From positions 4,464,001 through 4,528,000 of the forward strand of contig NZ_CP107780.1 in the NCBI RefSeq assembly GCF_036345175.1: DNA of 64,000 nt. Reading direction: 5' to 3'. The notes under the pieces are model-generated. The model was not told the origin of the DNA. It ran no database searches and worked only from the letters and a program-made list of their open reading frames with translations. The position numbers were made by a program, and so were the translations under genes. Source of the stretch: Streptomyces sp. NBC_00576. Lineage in GTDB: Bacteria > Actinomycetota > Actinomycetes > Streptomycetales > Streptomycetaceae. This document shows, piece by piece, positions 26,395 through 35,618 of this stretch (positions are counted from its first letter, which is position 1; every line of letters begins with the position of its first letter).

Positions 26395-28587
26395 TCAGAG
26401 CAGGGCTTCGGCGGTGATGGGCAGTTCGCGGACGCGGCGGCCGGTGGCGTGGAAGACCGCGTTGGCGATGGCGGGCGCCACGCCGATGAAGACGACCTCG
26501 CCGAGTCCCTTGACGCCGATGGGGTCGGCATGGCGGTCCTCACCGCCGTCGAGGAAGATCCCCCGCAGGTCGGGGATGTCGGCGTTGACCGGAACCATGT
26601 AGTTGGCCAGGTCGGCGTTGACGATCCGGCCGTCGCGGTGGTCGGTGACGGTGTGTTCGAGCAGGGCCTGGCCGATGCCGCCGACCATGCCGCCGAGGGC
26701 CTGGCTGTCGGCGAGCTTGGGGCTGATGATGCGGCCCGCGTCGAAGACTCCGAGCATCCGCCGCACTCGGACCAGCCCGAGGCGGGCGTCGACGGCGACC
26801 TCGACGAAGATCGCACCGTACGTGTACATGGAGTGCCGGGCCTCGCCCGGAGTCCAGGTGCCGAGGACTTCGAGGTGGGTGCGGTTGTTGCGGGCCAGAA
26901 GCTGCCGGTAGGTCTCTCCACGTGCCGGGTCGCGCTGAATGTGCAGGCGTCCGGCGCGGACCACGATGTCGTCGGCGTCGGCACCGTACAGCGGTGAGCG
27001 CCGGTCCTCGACAGCGAGCTTGATCGCCTGCAGACGTACTTTGTCGCAGCCGTCCTGGACGGCGGAGCCGACGTTGGTCATGGTCTGCGAGCCGCCGTGG
27101 GGCGGGGTCGGCGGCATGGTGGAGTCGCCGAGCCGGAAGGTCACGTTGCGCATGGTCAGGCCGAGGGCGTCCGCGGCGACCTGGGTGTGGGAGGTGTAGG
27201 TGCCAGGGCCCATGTCGCTGGTCGCGGCCTCGACCAGGGCGGTGCCGTCGGCGTCCAGTCTGACGCGGGCCTGGGCCGCGTTCCGCAGGACGTCGTAGGT
27301 GCCGGCGGCCATGCCGGTGCCGATCAGCCAGTCGCCGTCGCGGGTGGAGCGCGGCCGCGGGTTGCGGCGGTGCCAGCCGAACTCGCGGGCGCCGACGGTG
27401 TAGCACTCGCGCAACCGCCGGGTGGAGAACGGCAGTTGCTCGGCCGGGTCCTCCTCCGGTTCGTTGCGCTGGCGCAGCTCGATGGGGTCGATGCCCAGCT
27501 TGTGGGCGAGTTCGTCCATCGCCGACTCGATGGCGAAGCCGGCCGTGGCGAAGCCGGGGCCGCGCATCCAGATGGGCGTGTTCACGTCCAGCGCCACGGT
27601 CCGGTAGTCCTGGCTGACATGGGGGGCGCTGTAGAGCATCTGCCCGGTGTGCAGGACCCTCTCGGTGAAGTTCTCGTACGTCGAGGTCTCGGCCTTCAGG
27701 TCTTGGACCATGGCGCTCACCCGGCCGCGCCGGTCGCTGCCGAGGCGCACCCGGTACTCGTACGAGGGCCGGTAGCCCACCCCGAAGTACAGCTGCCTGC
27801 GAGTAAGCATGAGCTTGACCGGACGCCCCGTCTCGCGGGCGGCGAGGGCCGAGATGGTGATGTGCGGCCAGGCGCGTATCGCGTTGCCGAACGCGCCGCC
27901 GACGAACGGGGAGATGACATGTACCGAGTCGTTCGGGATGCCGAAGACTGCGGCGATGTCCTTCTGCGTGCCCTTCGGCCACTGGGTCTTGTCCCACAGG
28001 GTGAGCTTGTCGCCTTCCCAGCGGGCGATGGTCGCGTGCAGCTCCATCGCGTTGTGATGGGCGCGGGCCTGCTGGTAGGTCGCGTCCACCTTCACGGGGG
28101 CCGATGCGAACGCCTTGTCCGCGTCGCCCCGCGCGTAGGTGACGGGTTCGCCAGCCGGTGCGGAGGTCATGTCGGTCGACGTCTTCTCGGCGTCGTAGCG
28201 GATGTTCACCAGCTCGGCCCCGTGCTGGGCGGCCTCCAGTGTGGTGGCGACCACGACGGCGACCGGCTGACCGCGGAAGAGGACCTTGTCGTCCTGGAAA
28301 ACCCGCAGCTGCCTGCCCGGCGGATCGAACGACTCCGGGTTGCCGCGGTAGGGCAGCACGGGCGCGTTGAGGTGGCTGATCACCTTCAGTACGCCGGGCT
28401 GGGCGAGGGCGGCGCGGGTGTCGATGCCGGTGATGCGTCCGCGGCCGATGGTGCTGTCGACGATGACGGCGTGAACGACGCCTTCGATGTCGTGCTCGGC
28501 GGCGTAGGTCGCCTTCCCGGTCACCTTGAGCCGGCCGTCCACGCGGGACAACGGCGCTCCGACGGCCGATTGGGGCTGCGGGCTCAC
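26395..28587 (-). CDS. xanthine-oxidase-family molybdenum cofactor-binding subunit (PaoC-like)
   Basis: 730 residues, the usual size of the separate large subunit. The hammerhead domain begins with SRVDGRLKVTGKATYAAEH. The second Moco-binding domain contains the family's active-site glutamate near the end, in GVKGLGEVVFIGV. PFVGGAFGNAI and FATAGFAIESAMDELAHKLG are further family landmarks. It catalyses hydroxylation of an aldehyde or N-heterocycle with water, passing electrons to the iron-sulfur and FAD subunits. The start overlaps the end of the FAD subunit gene by 4 bases. It has no signal peptide of its own, so if the complex is exported it must travel with the Tat-bearing small subunit, as in PaoABC. 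Confidence 0.92.
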   Translation of the reverse strand: MSPQPQSAVGAPLSRVDGRLKVTGKATYAAEHDIEGVVHAVIVDSTIGRGRITGIDTRAALAQPGVLKVISHLNAPVLPYRGNPESFDPPGRQLRVFQDDKVLFRGQPVAVVVATTLEAAQHGAELVNIRYDAEKTSTDMTSAPAGEPVTYARGDADKAFASAPVKVDATYQQARAHHNAMELHATIARWEGDKLTLWDKTQWPKGTQKDIAAVFGIPNDSVHVISPFVGGAFGNAIRAWPHITISALAARETGRPVKLMLTRRQLYFGVGYRPSYEYRVRLGSDRRGRVSAMVQDLKAETSTYENFTERVLHTGQMLYSAPHVSQDYRTVALDVNTPIWMRGPGFATAGFAIESAMDELAHKLGIDPIELRQRNEPEEDPAEQLPFSTRRLRECYTVGAREFGWHRRNPRPRSTRDGDWLIGTGMAAGTYDVLRNAAQARVRLDADGTALVEAATSDMGPGTYTSHTQVAADALGLTMRNVTFRLGDSTMPPTPPHGGSQTMTNVGSAVQDGCDKVRLQAIKLAVEDRRSPLYGADADDIVVRAGRLHIQRDPARGETYRQLLARNNRTHLEVLGTWTPGEARHSMYTYGAIFVEVAVDARLGLVRVRRMLGVFDAGRIISPKLADSQALGGMVGGIGQALLEHTVTDHRDGRIVNADLANYMVPVNADIPDLRGIFLDGGEDRHADPIGVKGLGEVVFIGVAPAIANAVFHATGRRVRELPITAEALL

Positions 28588-29564
28588 TTGGTACCTCCTA
28601 CGATGCGCAGCTGGCGCTCGACGGTGCGGGTGAGGAGTTCGACCTTGAAGCGGTTGTGCTGCAGCGGGCGGGCACCGGCCGCCGCGTGCTCGGCCGCCGC
28701 AGCCCAGAGCCGGCTCGACGGCCGCTCACCGACCAGGTGCTTCTCGACAGCCGACAGCTTCCACGGCACGGTGCCCACCCCTCCGGCGGCGACCTTCGCC
28801 TCCCGGATCACCCCGCCCCGGATGTGCAGCGCCACGGCCGCCGAGGTCAGCGCGAACTCGTACGACTGCCGGTCACGCACCTTCAGGTAGCCGGACTTCA
28901 GCGGGCGCGGAAGGGCGGGGACCTCCACGGCGGTGATCAACTCACCTTTGCGGAGGGCCTGTTCGCGGTTCGGGGTGCTGCCGGGACGGAGCAGGAAGTC
29001 GGCGAAGGGGATGCTGCGTGCACCGTCCGGGCCGAGCAGGTGGACGGTCGCCTCCAGTGCGGCGAAGGCCACGGCCACATCAGAGGGGTGCGTGGCCACG
29101 CAGTCGGTGGAGGTGCCGAGGATGGCGTGGGTGCGGTTGTAGCCTTCGAGCGCCGCGCAACCCGAGCCCGGCTCGCGCTTGTTGCAGGCCGCTGTCACGT
29201 CACGGAAGTACGTGCAGCGGGTGCGCTGCATGATGTTGCCGCCGATGGTCGCCATGTTGCGCAATTGGGCCGACGCGCTCAGCTCCAGCGCCTGCGAGAT
29301 CACGGGGTAGGTGGCGCGGACCTTGGGGTGGGCGGCGGCATCCGCCATCCGCACCAGGGCGCCGATGCGCAGGCCCCCGCGGCCCGTGACGGATATCTCG
29401 CCCAACGGCAGGTCGCTGATGTCGACGAGGGTTTCGGGGCGTTCGACTGTCTCACGCATCAGGTCGACCAGAGTGGTGCCGCCGGCGATGTAACGTCCGC
29501 CGGCGCGGCCTGCGTTGACCGCCGCACGGGTGTCCGAGACCTTGGTGAAGGAGAAGGGATACAT
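28584..29564 (-). CDS. FAD-binding subunit of the molybdenum hydroxylase (PaoB-like)
   Basis: 326 residues. FAD-binding landmarks are YIAGGTTLVDLMRE and ATIGGNIMQRTRC. Between about residues 115 and 165 there are cysteines in RCTYFRD, ACNKREPGSGC and STDC. This arrangement resembles the extra [4Fe-4S]-binding segment of PaoB and 4-hydroxybenzoyl-CoA reductase beta subunits, which ordinary xanthine dehydrogenases lack. Electrons would flow from Mo through the [2Fe-2S] clusters to FAD. The gene overlaps the large-subunit gene. An 86-base fragment of a close paralogue survives at 49990-50075. Confidence 0.9.
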   Translation of the reverse strand: MYPFSFTKVSDTRAAVNAGRAGGRYIAGGTTLVDLMRETVERPETLVDISDLPLGEISVTGRGGLRIGALVRMADAAAHPKVRATYPVISQALELSASAQLRNMATIGGNIMQRTRCTYFRDVTAACNKREPGSGCAALEGYNRTHAILGTSTDCVATHPSDVAVAFAALEATVHLLGPDGARSIPFADFLLRPGSTPNREQALRKGELITAVEVPALPRPLKSGYLKVRDRQSYEFALTSAAVALHIRGGVIREAKVAAGGVGTVPWKLSAVEKHLVGERPSSRLWAAAAEHAAAGARPLQHNRFKVELLTRTVERQLRIVGGTK

Positions 29565-29576
29565 GGAGACCGGGCC

Positions 29577-30230
29577 TCATTTCCCTTGGGCGGTCTGCTC
29601 GACCGCGCGCACGATCTTGACGTAGCAGCCGCAGCGACAGATGTTGCCGCTCATCCACTCCCGGATCTCGTCCTTGGAGCCGGTGTGGCCCTCCTGGATG
29701 CAGCCGACGCCGGACATGATCTGTCCGGGCGTGCAGTAGCCGCATTGGAAGGCGTCCTCTTCGATGAACGCCTTCTGCAGCGGGTGCAGTTGGTCACCGG
29801 AGGCGAGGCCCTCGATCGTCGTGACCTCGGCGCCTTCCAGCCGGACGGCCAGCGTCAGGCAGGAGTTGACCCGGCGCCCGTCGACCAACACGGTGCAGGC
29901 TCCGCACGCACCGGCGTTGCAGCCTTTCTTCGAGCCGGGCAGGTCCAGGTGCTCGCGCAGCAGGTCGAGGAGCGAGGTCCGGTTGTCGACCGTGACGGTG
30001 TGCCGCTTGCCGTTGACGGTCAGCGAGACGCGGCTGCTCGGTGGTGCCTCGGCGGCGGCCGCCTCCCCGGCACCCAGCAGGGGCGACCCGGCGACCAGGC
30101 CGCCGGCTACGACGGCACCGCCGACTGCGGTGGTCGTCGCGATGAACGTGCGCCGGGACGATGCCGAAGCAGGCTCGGCAGTGGGATCGGTGGGGGGAGG
30201 AACGGCTGACTCGGTGAGTTCAGTGGACAT
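29577..30230 (-). CDS. [2Fe-2S] subunit with Tat signal (PaoA-like)
   Basis: 217 residues. The N-terminus carries SSRRTFIATTTAVGG, a twin-arginine motif with a hydrophobic stretch, so the folded complex is probably exported by Tat. The plant-type [2Fe-2S] cluster has CNAGACGACTVLVDG and a fourth cysteine in NSCL. The second cluster uses CGYCTPGQ and ICRCGC. It heads the operon, order small/FAD/Mo/XdhC, like paoABCD of E. coli, a periplasmic aldehyde oxidase. In a Gram-positive organism the enzyme would work at the outer face of the membrane; the electron acceptor is unknown. Confidence 0.92.
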   Translation of the reverse strand: MSTELTESAVPPPTDPTAEPASASSRRTFIATTTAVGGAVVAGGLVAGSPLLGAGEAAAAEAPPSSRVSLTVNGKRHTVTVDNRTSLLDLLREHLDLPGSKKGCNAGACGACTVLVDGRRVNSCLTLAVRLEGAEVTTIEGLASGDQLHPLQKAFIEEDAFQCGYCTPGQIMSGVGCIQEGHTGSKDEIREWMSGNICRCGCYVKIVRAVEQTAQGK

Positions 30231-30478
30231 CTCTACGCTTTCGGATCGGCGGAAGGTTGAGGGCCTTGCTCGTCGGCGTGCCCGGGGGCGGAACCGGTTC
30301 GGCGCAGCCCGTCTCGCTGGTCACCACTGGGGCGAACAGCGGTCCCGTACTGGTCGGTTGCGATGAAAGATGTGGCGGCAGAACGTGAGGGATTCCGCCG
30401 GCCTGCCGAGATGCGCGGTGCCGGTCGTGCGTGGCGGTCCGGCGTCGTTCGTCAGCGTGTGGGAAGGAGGGCGTTCGG

Positions 30479-31246
30479 TCAGTGAGCGGTGAAGCCGCCA
30501 TCGACGGGGAGAGCGACACCGACCACAAGGCTGGCCCCCGGACTGCACAGCCAGAGAACGGCTGCGGCGACCTCGTCCGCGCGCCCCAGCCTTCCGATCG
30601 ACTGCTCCTTCATGATCTCCGCCATGGCGTCGGCCTGGCTCTCGAGCATGCCTGCGGCCATGGGAGTGTCGATCACTCCGGGGCACACGGCGTTGATCCT
30701 GATCCCCCTGGGGGCGTACTCGACGGCCGCGCTCTTGGTCAGGCCGATCACGCCGTGCTTGGACGCGTGATAGGCCGCGCGTTGTGGCATGCCCAAGAGC
30801 CCGCCCAGGGAAGAGCAGTTGACGATGGCACCGCTGCCCTGCTCTCGCATCTGGCGAAGCTCGTGCTTCATGCTGGCCCAGACGCCGCGCAGGTTGACCG
30901 CGTTCACGTGGTCGAAGTTCTCGGCCGGCTCGTCGGCCGCGTCACTGGGCGGTACCTGCACACCGGCGTTGTTGAACGCCATGTCCAGGCGGCCGAACGT
31001 CGTGACCGCGCGTTCCACCATCGCGGCCGTCTGGCCTTCGTCCGTGACGTCACAGACGACGCCGATCGCCCGGTGGCCCGCCGAGGCGAGTTCCTCGGCC
31101 GCGCTCTTCACAGCCTCCTTGCCGACGTCCGCCAGCACGACGGCGGCTCCGGCCTCGGCGAAGGCGCGGGCCGTCGCGAGCCCCATGCCGGATGCCGCGC
31201 CCGTAACGAGCGCCACCTTGTTCTCGAAGTCGTAGGTCGGATTCAT
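30479..31246 (-). CDS. short-chain dehydrogenase/reductase
   Basis: 255 residues from ATG 31246. The NAD(P) motif is TGAASGMGLA, the NNAG motif is present as FNNAGV, and the catalytic residues are in CSSLGG (Ser) and YHASKHG (Tyr-x-x-x-Lys). The ending VVGVALPVDGGFTAH is typical of classical SDRs. LADVGKE places an Asp after the second strand, suggesting NAD(H) preference. It is one of three consecutive minus-strand SDRs. Substrate cannot be inferred. Confidence 0.9.
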   Translation of the reverse strand: MNPTYDFENKVALVTGAASGMGLATARAFAEAGAAVVLADVGKEAVKSAAEELASAGHRAIGVVCDVTDEGQTAAMVERAVTTFGRLDMAFNNAGVQVPPSDAADEPAENFDHVNAVNLRGVWASMKHELRQMREQGSGAIVNCSSLGGLLGMPQRAAYHASKHGVIGLTKSAAVEYAPRGIRINAVCPGVIDTPMAAGMLESQADAMAEIMKEQSIGRLGRADEVAAAVLWLCSPGASLVVGVALPVDGGFTAH

Positions 31247-31296
31247 GGTGCGCGTCGCTCCGATCAGCGGCCGGTCAAAGCCTGGGTGTGGGTGTG

Positions 31297-32142
31297 TCAG
31301 GCGTTGGTGTCGTCGTGGCCGAGGTCGCCGCCCAGCTCGCGGGAGGCTTCGGCCTGGGCGAGGAGTTCCTGGGCCTTGGCCGTGACGCCTTCGATGGCGT
31401 CGGCGCCGGCAACGAAGCGCTGCAGGGGCTTGTCCTGGTCGGCGATGGTGAGCAGGGCGCGGGCGAGTTTGGCGGGGTCGCCGGTCTGCTGGCCGTTCAT
31501 GCTCTTCCATGCCGTGATGGTGGCCGTGGTGCGTTCGGCGTAGTCGGCGATGGTCGGCTCGGGCCAGGTGGTGGAGGCGTCCACGAGGAGTTCGGTGCGG
31601 AAGAAGCCGGGCTCGACGACCGTGGTGTGGATGTTGTAGGGCTCGACGTCGTAGCGCAGGGACTCCATCCAGCCCTCGACGCCGAACTTGGAGGCGGCGT
31701 AGGCGACGCAGAACTCCTGGCCGATGATGCCGGCGGAGGAGGAGAGGGTGATGACGTGCCCGGAGCGCTGCTTGCGCATGATCGGCAGGACGGCGCGGGT
31801 GACGTTCATCGGGCCGAAGAGGTTGGTCTCGATCTGCTGGCGCATCTGCGCGGGCGTGATCTCCTCGAAGTAGCCGGCGAAGAAGTTGCCGGCGTTGTTG
31901 ATGAGGACGTCGATACGGCCGAAGCGCTCGACGGCGGCCTGCGCGGCGGCCTCGGCGTCCTCCAGGCTGGTGACGTCGAGCTTGGTGACCAGCAGGTTGT
32001 CCTGGGGTCCGCCGAGGGTCTTCTCGACCTCGTCGGGGCGGCGGCCGGTGGCGACGACCTGGTGGCCAGCGGCGAGGGCCTCGCGGGCGATGTCGGTGCC
32101 CAGACCGCGTCCGGCACCGGTGACGAGAATGACCTTGCTCAT
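31297..32142 (-). CDS. short-chain dehydrogenase/reductase
   Basis: 281 residues from ATG 32142, where AAGGAA precedes the start; a longer frame upstream is not supported. Motifs: TGAGRGLGTDIA, INNAGNFF, SSSAGIIG and YAASKFGVEG. The ATGRR after the second strand indicates NADP(H). The C-terminal extension with WKSMNGQQTGDPAKLA fits the subgroup related to 'oxidoreductase/17-beta-HSD-like' SDRs common beside MmyB-type HTH regulators. Downstream of another SDR by 44 bases, so probably one operon. Confidence 0.9.
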   Translation of the reverse strand: MSKVILVTGAGRGLGTDIAREALAAGHQVVATGRRPDEVEKTLGGPQDNLLVTKLDVTSLEDAEAAAQAAVERFGRIDVLINNAGNFFAGYFEEITPAQMRQQIETNLFGPMNVTRAVLPIMRKQRSGHVITLSSSAGIIGQEFCVAYAASKFGVEGWMESLRYDVEPYNIHTTVVEPGFFRTELLVDASTTWPEPTIADYAERTTATITAWKSMNGQQTGDPAKLARALLTIADQDKPLQRFVAGADAIEGVTAKAQELLAQAEASRELGGDLGHDDTNA

Positions 32143-32186
32143 GAGGGTTCCTTGAAATGGTTGGCGGTGGATGGCGACGGGCGGGG

Positions 32187-32954
32187 TCAGGCCTGGTCGG
32201 TGGGCATGATCCACAGTTCGCCGATGGAGGCATGGCGGGGACGGGTGACCATGTAGGCGACGCCGTCCGCGATGTCATCGGGGGCGAGGACCTCGGTCTG
32301 CTCGTAGAAGGTGCCGATCGCTTCGCGGACCTCGGGCTTGTGGTCGTTGTGCGAACCCAACTCGGTGTCTACGCCACCGGGTTCGAGGACACCGACGCGG
32401 ACGTGGCGCTGGGTGACCTCCTGGCGCAGGGACTCGGTGAAGCCGTTCACGCCGAACTTGGTGAGGTTGTAGACGCCGTAGCCGTTCCAGGCGACGCGAC
32501 CGGCGATGGAGCTGATGTTGACGATGTCGGCGACCCGGCGGGGCCCGTCCTCGGCGGCCTTGAGCAGGTGCGGGAGGGCGGCGCGGGTGGTGTAGAGCAG
32601 GCCCTGGACGTTGACGGCGATCATGCGCTCCCATTCGTCGGCGTCCGCACCGACGACGGGGCCCAGGAGCATCAGGCCGGCGTTGTTGACCAGGGTGTCG
32701 AGGCGTCCGAAGTGCTCGACGGTCCGCTGTACGGCGGCCTCGGCCTGGGCGCGGTCGGTGATGTCTGCTTCCACGACCAGGGCGATGCCGCCGGCCTTCT
32801 CGATCTCGGCGGCGAGGTCGGTCAGACGGTCCTTGCGGCGGGCCACGAGGGCGACGGAGGCGCCGTCCTCGGCGAGCCGGCGGGCGGTGGCGGCACCGAT
32901 ACCGCTGCTCGCACCGGTGACGAGCGCGACAGTGCCAGACAGCTTCGTTGCCAT
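32187..32954 (-). CDS. short-chain dehydrogenase/reductase
   Basis: 255 residues. Motifs: TGASSGIGAATA, VARRK (NADP-type arginines), NNAGLMLLGP, ISSIAGRVA and YNLTKFGVNG (the catalytic tyrosine is in this motif). The C-terminus GELWIMPTDQA is typical of the YdfG/serine-dehydrogenase-like subgroup. It is the first SDR after the secreted SnoaL-like gene on the same strand, with a 187-base gap. Confidence 0.9.
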   Translation of the reverse strand: MATKLSGTVALVTGASSGIGAATARRLAEDGASVALVARRKDRLTDLAAEIEKAGGIALVVEADITDRAQAEAAVQRTVEHFGRLDTLVNNAGLMLLGPVVGADADEWERMIAVNVQGLLYTTRAALPHLLKAAEDGPRRVADIVNISSIAGRVAWNGYGVYNLTKFGVNGFTESLRQEVTQRHVRVGVLEPGGVDTELGSHNDHKPEVREAIGTFYEQTEVLAPDDIADGVAYMVTRPRHASIGELWIMPTDQA

Positions 32955-33141
32955 GGGAGGAGTCCTGTTCCTTGGTTTCTTTGGTTCTCTGGATGCTTGG
33001 TTCTCTGGAATGTGCGGCGCAGGGGCGGCGGGGGCCCGTACGTGCCGCGCCGAGCCGAGGGACGCGGCGAGCGCCGGTCATGGCGTTGGCGCAGGGGCGG
33101 GTGCGACGGAGCCGGGTGAAGTACAGAACTCCGCTCCGCTG

Positions 33142-33711
33142 CTACGCGGCGGGGATGGCGCCCATCTGCGTGAGGATGCCGAGCATGTCGAGCTGGGCGC
33201 GCTCCTCGACGATCTTGCCGTGGGACAGGCGGTAGAACGCGAAGCTCTCCGCGTGGATCTTCTTGCCCGTGCCCTCGACTCCGGCGAAGGGTCCCTCGTG
33301 CGTGCCGGTCATGGTGTAGCGGATGGCCACGGTGTCGCCCTCGGCCCGCATGTCCTCCACCGTCCACTTGAGGTCGGGGAAGGCCTTCATGTTGGCGGCG
33401 ACGATGCCGAGGTAGGTGTCCCGGCCCTGCTGCGTCGTTCCGCCGAAGTGCATGACGATGTTCGGGCTGATGAACTTCCTCGCCAACGCGGGATCGCCGG
33501 TGGGCAGGAACTCACTGGTGAAACGCTGCATGACGCGCTTGTTCACCTGCGCGGTTCCGTGGTTCCACGAGACGGACTCCGCCTTGACACGAGGCGACGA
33601 GCCGGAGCCGGTGTTGCCGCCGGCCGCGTCCGCGGCACCCGATCCGAAGGCCGCGAGGCCGAGCGCTCCCAGCGCCGTGACGACGACGGCCGGCTTGGTG
33701 TATCGACGCAT
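33142..33711 (-). CDS. secreted SnoaL-like/ester cyclase family protein
   Basis: 189 residues with a clear signal peptide (MRRYTK, hydrophobic VVVTALGALGLAAFG, cleavage near ADA-AGG). The mature part is a SnoaL-like alpha+beta barrel: VMQRFTSEFLPTGDP, YLGIVAANMKAFPDLKWTVED, GDTVAIRYTMTGTHEGPFAG and ESFAFYRLSHGKIVEE. Family members bind small hydrophobic molecules and some catalyse aldol cyclisation; most are of unknown function. Secretion of such a protein is less usual. It is divergent from the HTH regulator. Confidence 0.85.
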   Translation of the reverse strand: MRRYTKPAVVVTALGALGLAAFGSGAADAAGGNTGSGSSPRVKAESVSWNHGTAQVNKRVMQRFTSEFLPTGDPALARKFISPNIVMHFGGTTQQGRDTYLGIVAANMKAFPDLKWTVEDMRAEGDTVAIRYTMTGTHEGPFAGVEGTGKKIHAESFAFYRLSHGKIVEERAQLDMLGILTQMGAIPAA

Positions 33712-33860
33712 GACTCATCCTTCTGATTCCGGGGATTCGCAGCGCCGACGGCGCCGCGGAAGGGCTGGACAGGGCTGCGGAAGCACCGCCGTATCCGGGC
33801 CGTTCACACCACCGTGGGCGGTGCACCACCAACAGAACCGTTTGTCACAGGAGTTTGGGA

Positions 33861-33894
33861 GTCCCTGATGAGGGGGTCACTGACAGGGACCCCC
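33861..33894. promoter_or_regulatory. overlapping inverted repeats upstream of the HTH regulator
   Basis: GTCCCTG at 33861-33867 pairs with CAGGGAC at 33884-33890, while GGGGGTC at 33872-33878 pairs with GACCCCC at 33888-33894. The two mutually exclusive dyads lie between the divergent SnoaL-like and HTH genes, 30-65 bases before the HTH start. They may be operator sites for that regulator. Confidence 0.35.
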
Positions 33895-33926
33895 AGACAG
33901 AGGAAAGCGCTCGTAGAGTGGAGCGC

Positions 33927-34877
33927 ATGACAGGCAGAAACGACCCCTATGACACCAATCGCGATATGCGTGATGATTTCCGTGCAGAGATCCGGGAATT
34001 CCTGGGCACGCGACGGGCCAGGGTCACCCCCGAGCAGGCCGGACTGCCCTCGTACGGGGGCGACCGGCGGCGGGTCAACGGGCTGCGCCGGGAGGAGGTC
34101 GCCCTGCTCGCGGGCATCTCCAGCGAGTACTACACCCGGCTGGAGCGCGGCAACGCCACCGGCGTCTCCGAGAGCGTCATCGACGGCATCGCGCAAGCGC
34201 TGCGACTCGACGAGGCCGAGCGCATCCATCTGCTCGACCTCCTGCGCGGCGCCGGCACGACCCGTCCCCCTCGCCGCAAGCCCGCCCAGCAGCGCGTCCG
34301 GCCCGCGGTGCAGCGGGTCCTCGACTCGATGACCGGAACACCCGCGTTCGTCCTCAGTGGACGCCTGGACATCCTGGCCGCCAACCACCTCGGACGCGCG
34401 CTGTTCTCCCCGGTCTACGCCGACCCGGCGCGGCCGCCCAACAACGCGAGGTTCGTCTTCCTCGACCCGCACGCACCCGAGTTCTTCCGAGACTGGGACC
34501 AGGTCGCCAACGACGTCGTCGCCATGCTGCGCGCCGAGGCCGGCCGCGACGCCTACGACCGACGCCTGACCGACCTCATCGGGGAACTGTCCACCCGCAG
34601 CGAGGACTTCCGCCGCCGCTGGGCCGCCCACAACGTCCGCATCCACACCACCGGCCTGAAACGCTTCCACCACCCGGTCGTCGGCGACCTCGACCTGCCC
34701 TTCGAGACCTTCCCTCTCGGAGGCGACGCCAGCCAGAGCCTCCTCACCTACACCGCCGAGCCCGCGTCACGTTCGCAGGACGCCCTGAACCTGCTAGCCA
34801 GCTGGGCCGCAACCAACGACGACATCGACGAGTCCGAGCCGGCCGAGTCGGCTGGGTCGGCCGAGACCTCCGACTGA
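33927..34877 (+). CDS. HTH regulator with MmyB-like ligand domain
   Basis: 316 residues from ATG 33927 (GTGGAG upstream). The N-terminal XRE HTH reads GLRREEVALLAGISSEYYTRLERG, the hallmark of this family. The C-terminal MmyB-like domain contains the conserved ANHLGRALFSP, FLDP-APEFFRDWD and HPVVGDLDLPFETFPL-type segments, which bind a small molecule. Such regulators usually sit divergent from SDR or ketoreductase genes, as here, and control them in response to a redox or lipid-like ligand (inference). The tail is acidic and low complexity. Confidence 0.9.
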   Translation: MTGRNDPYDTNRDMRDDFRAEIREFLGTRRARVTPEQAGLPSYGGDRRRVNGLRREEVALLAGISSEYYTRLERGNATGVSESVIDGIAQALRLDEAERIHLLDLLRGAGTTRPPRRKPAQQRVRPAVQRVLDSMTGTPAFVLSGRLDILAANHLGRALFSPVYADPARPPNNARFVFLDPHAPEFFRDWDQVANDVVAMLRAEAGRDAYDRRLTDLIGELSTRSEDFRRRWAAHNVRIHTTGLKRFHHPVVGDLDLPFETFPLGGDASQSLLTYTAEPASRSQDALNLLASWAATNDDIDESEPAESAGSAETSD

Positions 34878-34929
34878 CCGACGAGCCACGCGTCTCGATC
34901 CGCGGGAGTCGTCAACATCTGCGGCCCAG

Positions 34930-35137
34930 CGACACGATCCGCCACCGAAGCATCGGCTGCCGCGGATGCCCTGACCCACGGCTGCGCCATGGCCTTCACC
35001 GCACAGGCGTCATGTTCCTGGCCGCACTGGCCGATATCGCCGACGCCAGACCAGCCCCCGGCGAACCCGAGGACCACTATCTGTCAGGGAGCCGCGCCGT
35101 CGTCGAGTGCGCGATGAAACCCATGTGGGATTCCTGA
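34930..35137 (+). pseudogene. 3' remnant of an MFS transporter gene
   Basis: The frame reads SAAADALTHGCAMAFTA, then after a one-base shift GVMFLAALADIADARPAPG and on to a TGA at 35135. ADALTHG-x-x-AF followed by a hydrophobic segment is the usual last helix of DHA2-type MFS exporters. Nothing of the earlier helices remains. It marks the left side of the lower-GC island that follows. Confidence 0.4.
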
Positions 35138-35334
35138 CGTACGCCCCCGCAACGTGTGGCTGCCTCATGCACCTCACTCCCCGTCCTGAACGAAACGTCG
35201 AGGCCTGGGCTGTCACCAAGGCTGTGCGGAGCCATGTCTCCGCCGCAATTGAATCCTCCGCAGAAGAACGGTCATCGGCATCGCAATGGGGCACAGACAG
35301 GAGATCCACGCAATGGAAACAGGAGGGGTACTCG

Positions 35335-35616
35335 ATGAGTAAGGCCTCGAAGTCACCCGATGGCAGAAAAGCTCATTGGCTGGGTAATCGACCGACGCAA
35401 GCCCTCACCGAGAAGAGCCCACGCGGGAACCTGAAATACAAAGCAATCGTCCTGATCACTGTTGCTGCCCTGACTGTGGCAGTACTCGTTTATGTCAACC
35501 TGCAAAATGTGCGAGACACGGGCAGGCGAGCTGGTTCGCTCGTGAGCGATGCCAGAACACCTGAGTCCGCACAACGGTCGAGCGAGCCGGACCGGATAAC
35601 CCGGGTGGAGCCCTAG
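35335..35616 (+). CDS. small single-pass membrane protein
   Basis: 93 residues from ATG 35335, with AGGAGGGG seven bases upstream. It has a basic N-terminal region (residues 1-34), one membrane helix (about residues 36-57, IVLITVAALTVAVLVYVNL) and a polar, extracytoplasmic tail. No known domain is visible. It ends two bases before the flavocytochrome gene, so it is surely coexpressed. A role as an accessory or stabilising subunit of the membrane reductase is likely but unproven. Base composition is lower in GC than neighbouring chromosome. Confidence 0.7.
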   Translation: MSKASKSPDGRKAHWLGNRPTQALTEKSPRGNLKYKAIVLITVAALTVAVLVYVNLQNVRDTGRRAGSLVSDARTPESAQRSSEPDRITRVEP

Positions 35617-35618
35617 CG

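Noticed and set aside
30479..32278. A 599-residue frame that appears to fuse two SDRs
   Set aside because: The first half is the shadow of the neighbouring SDR in another frame. The real gene starts at 31246.
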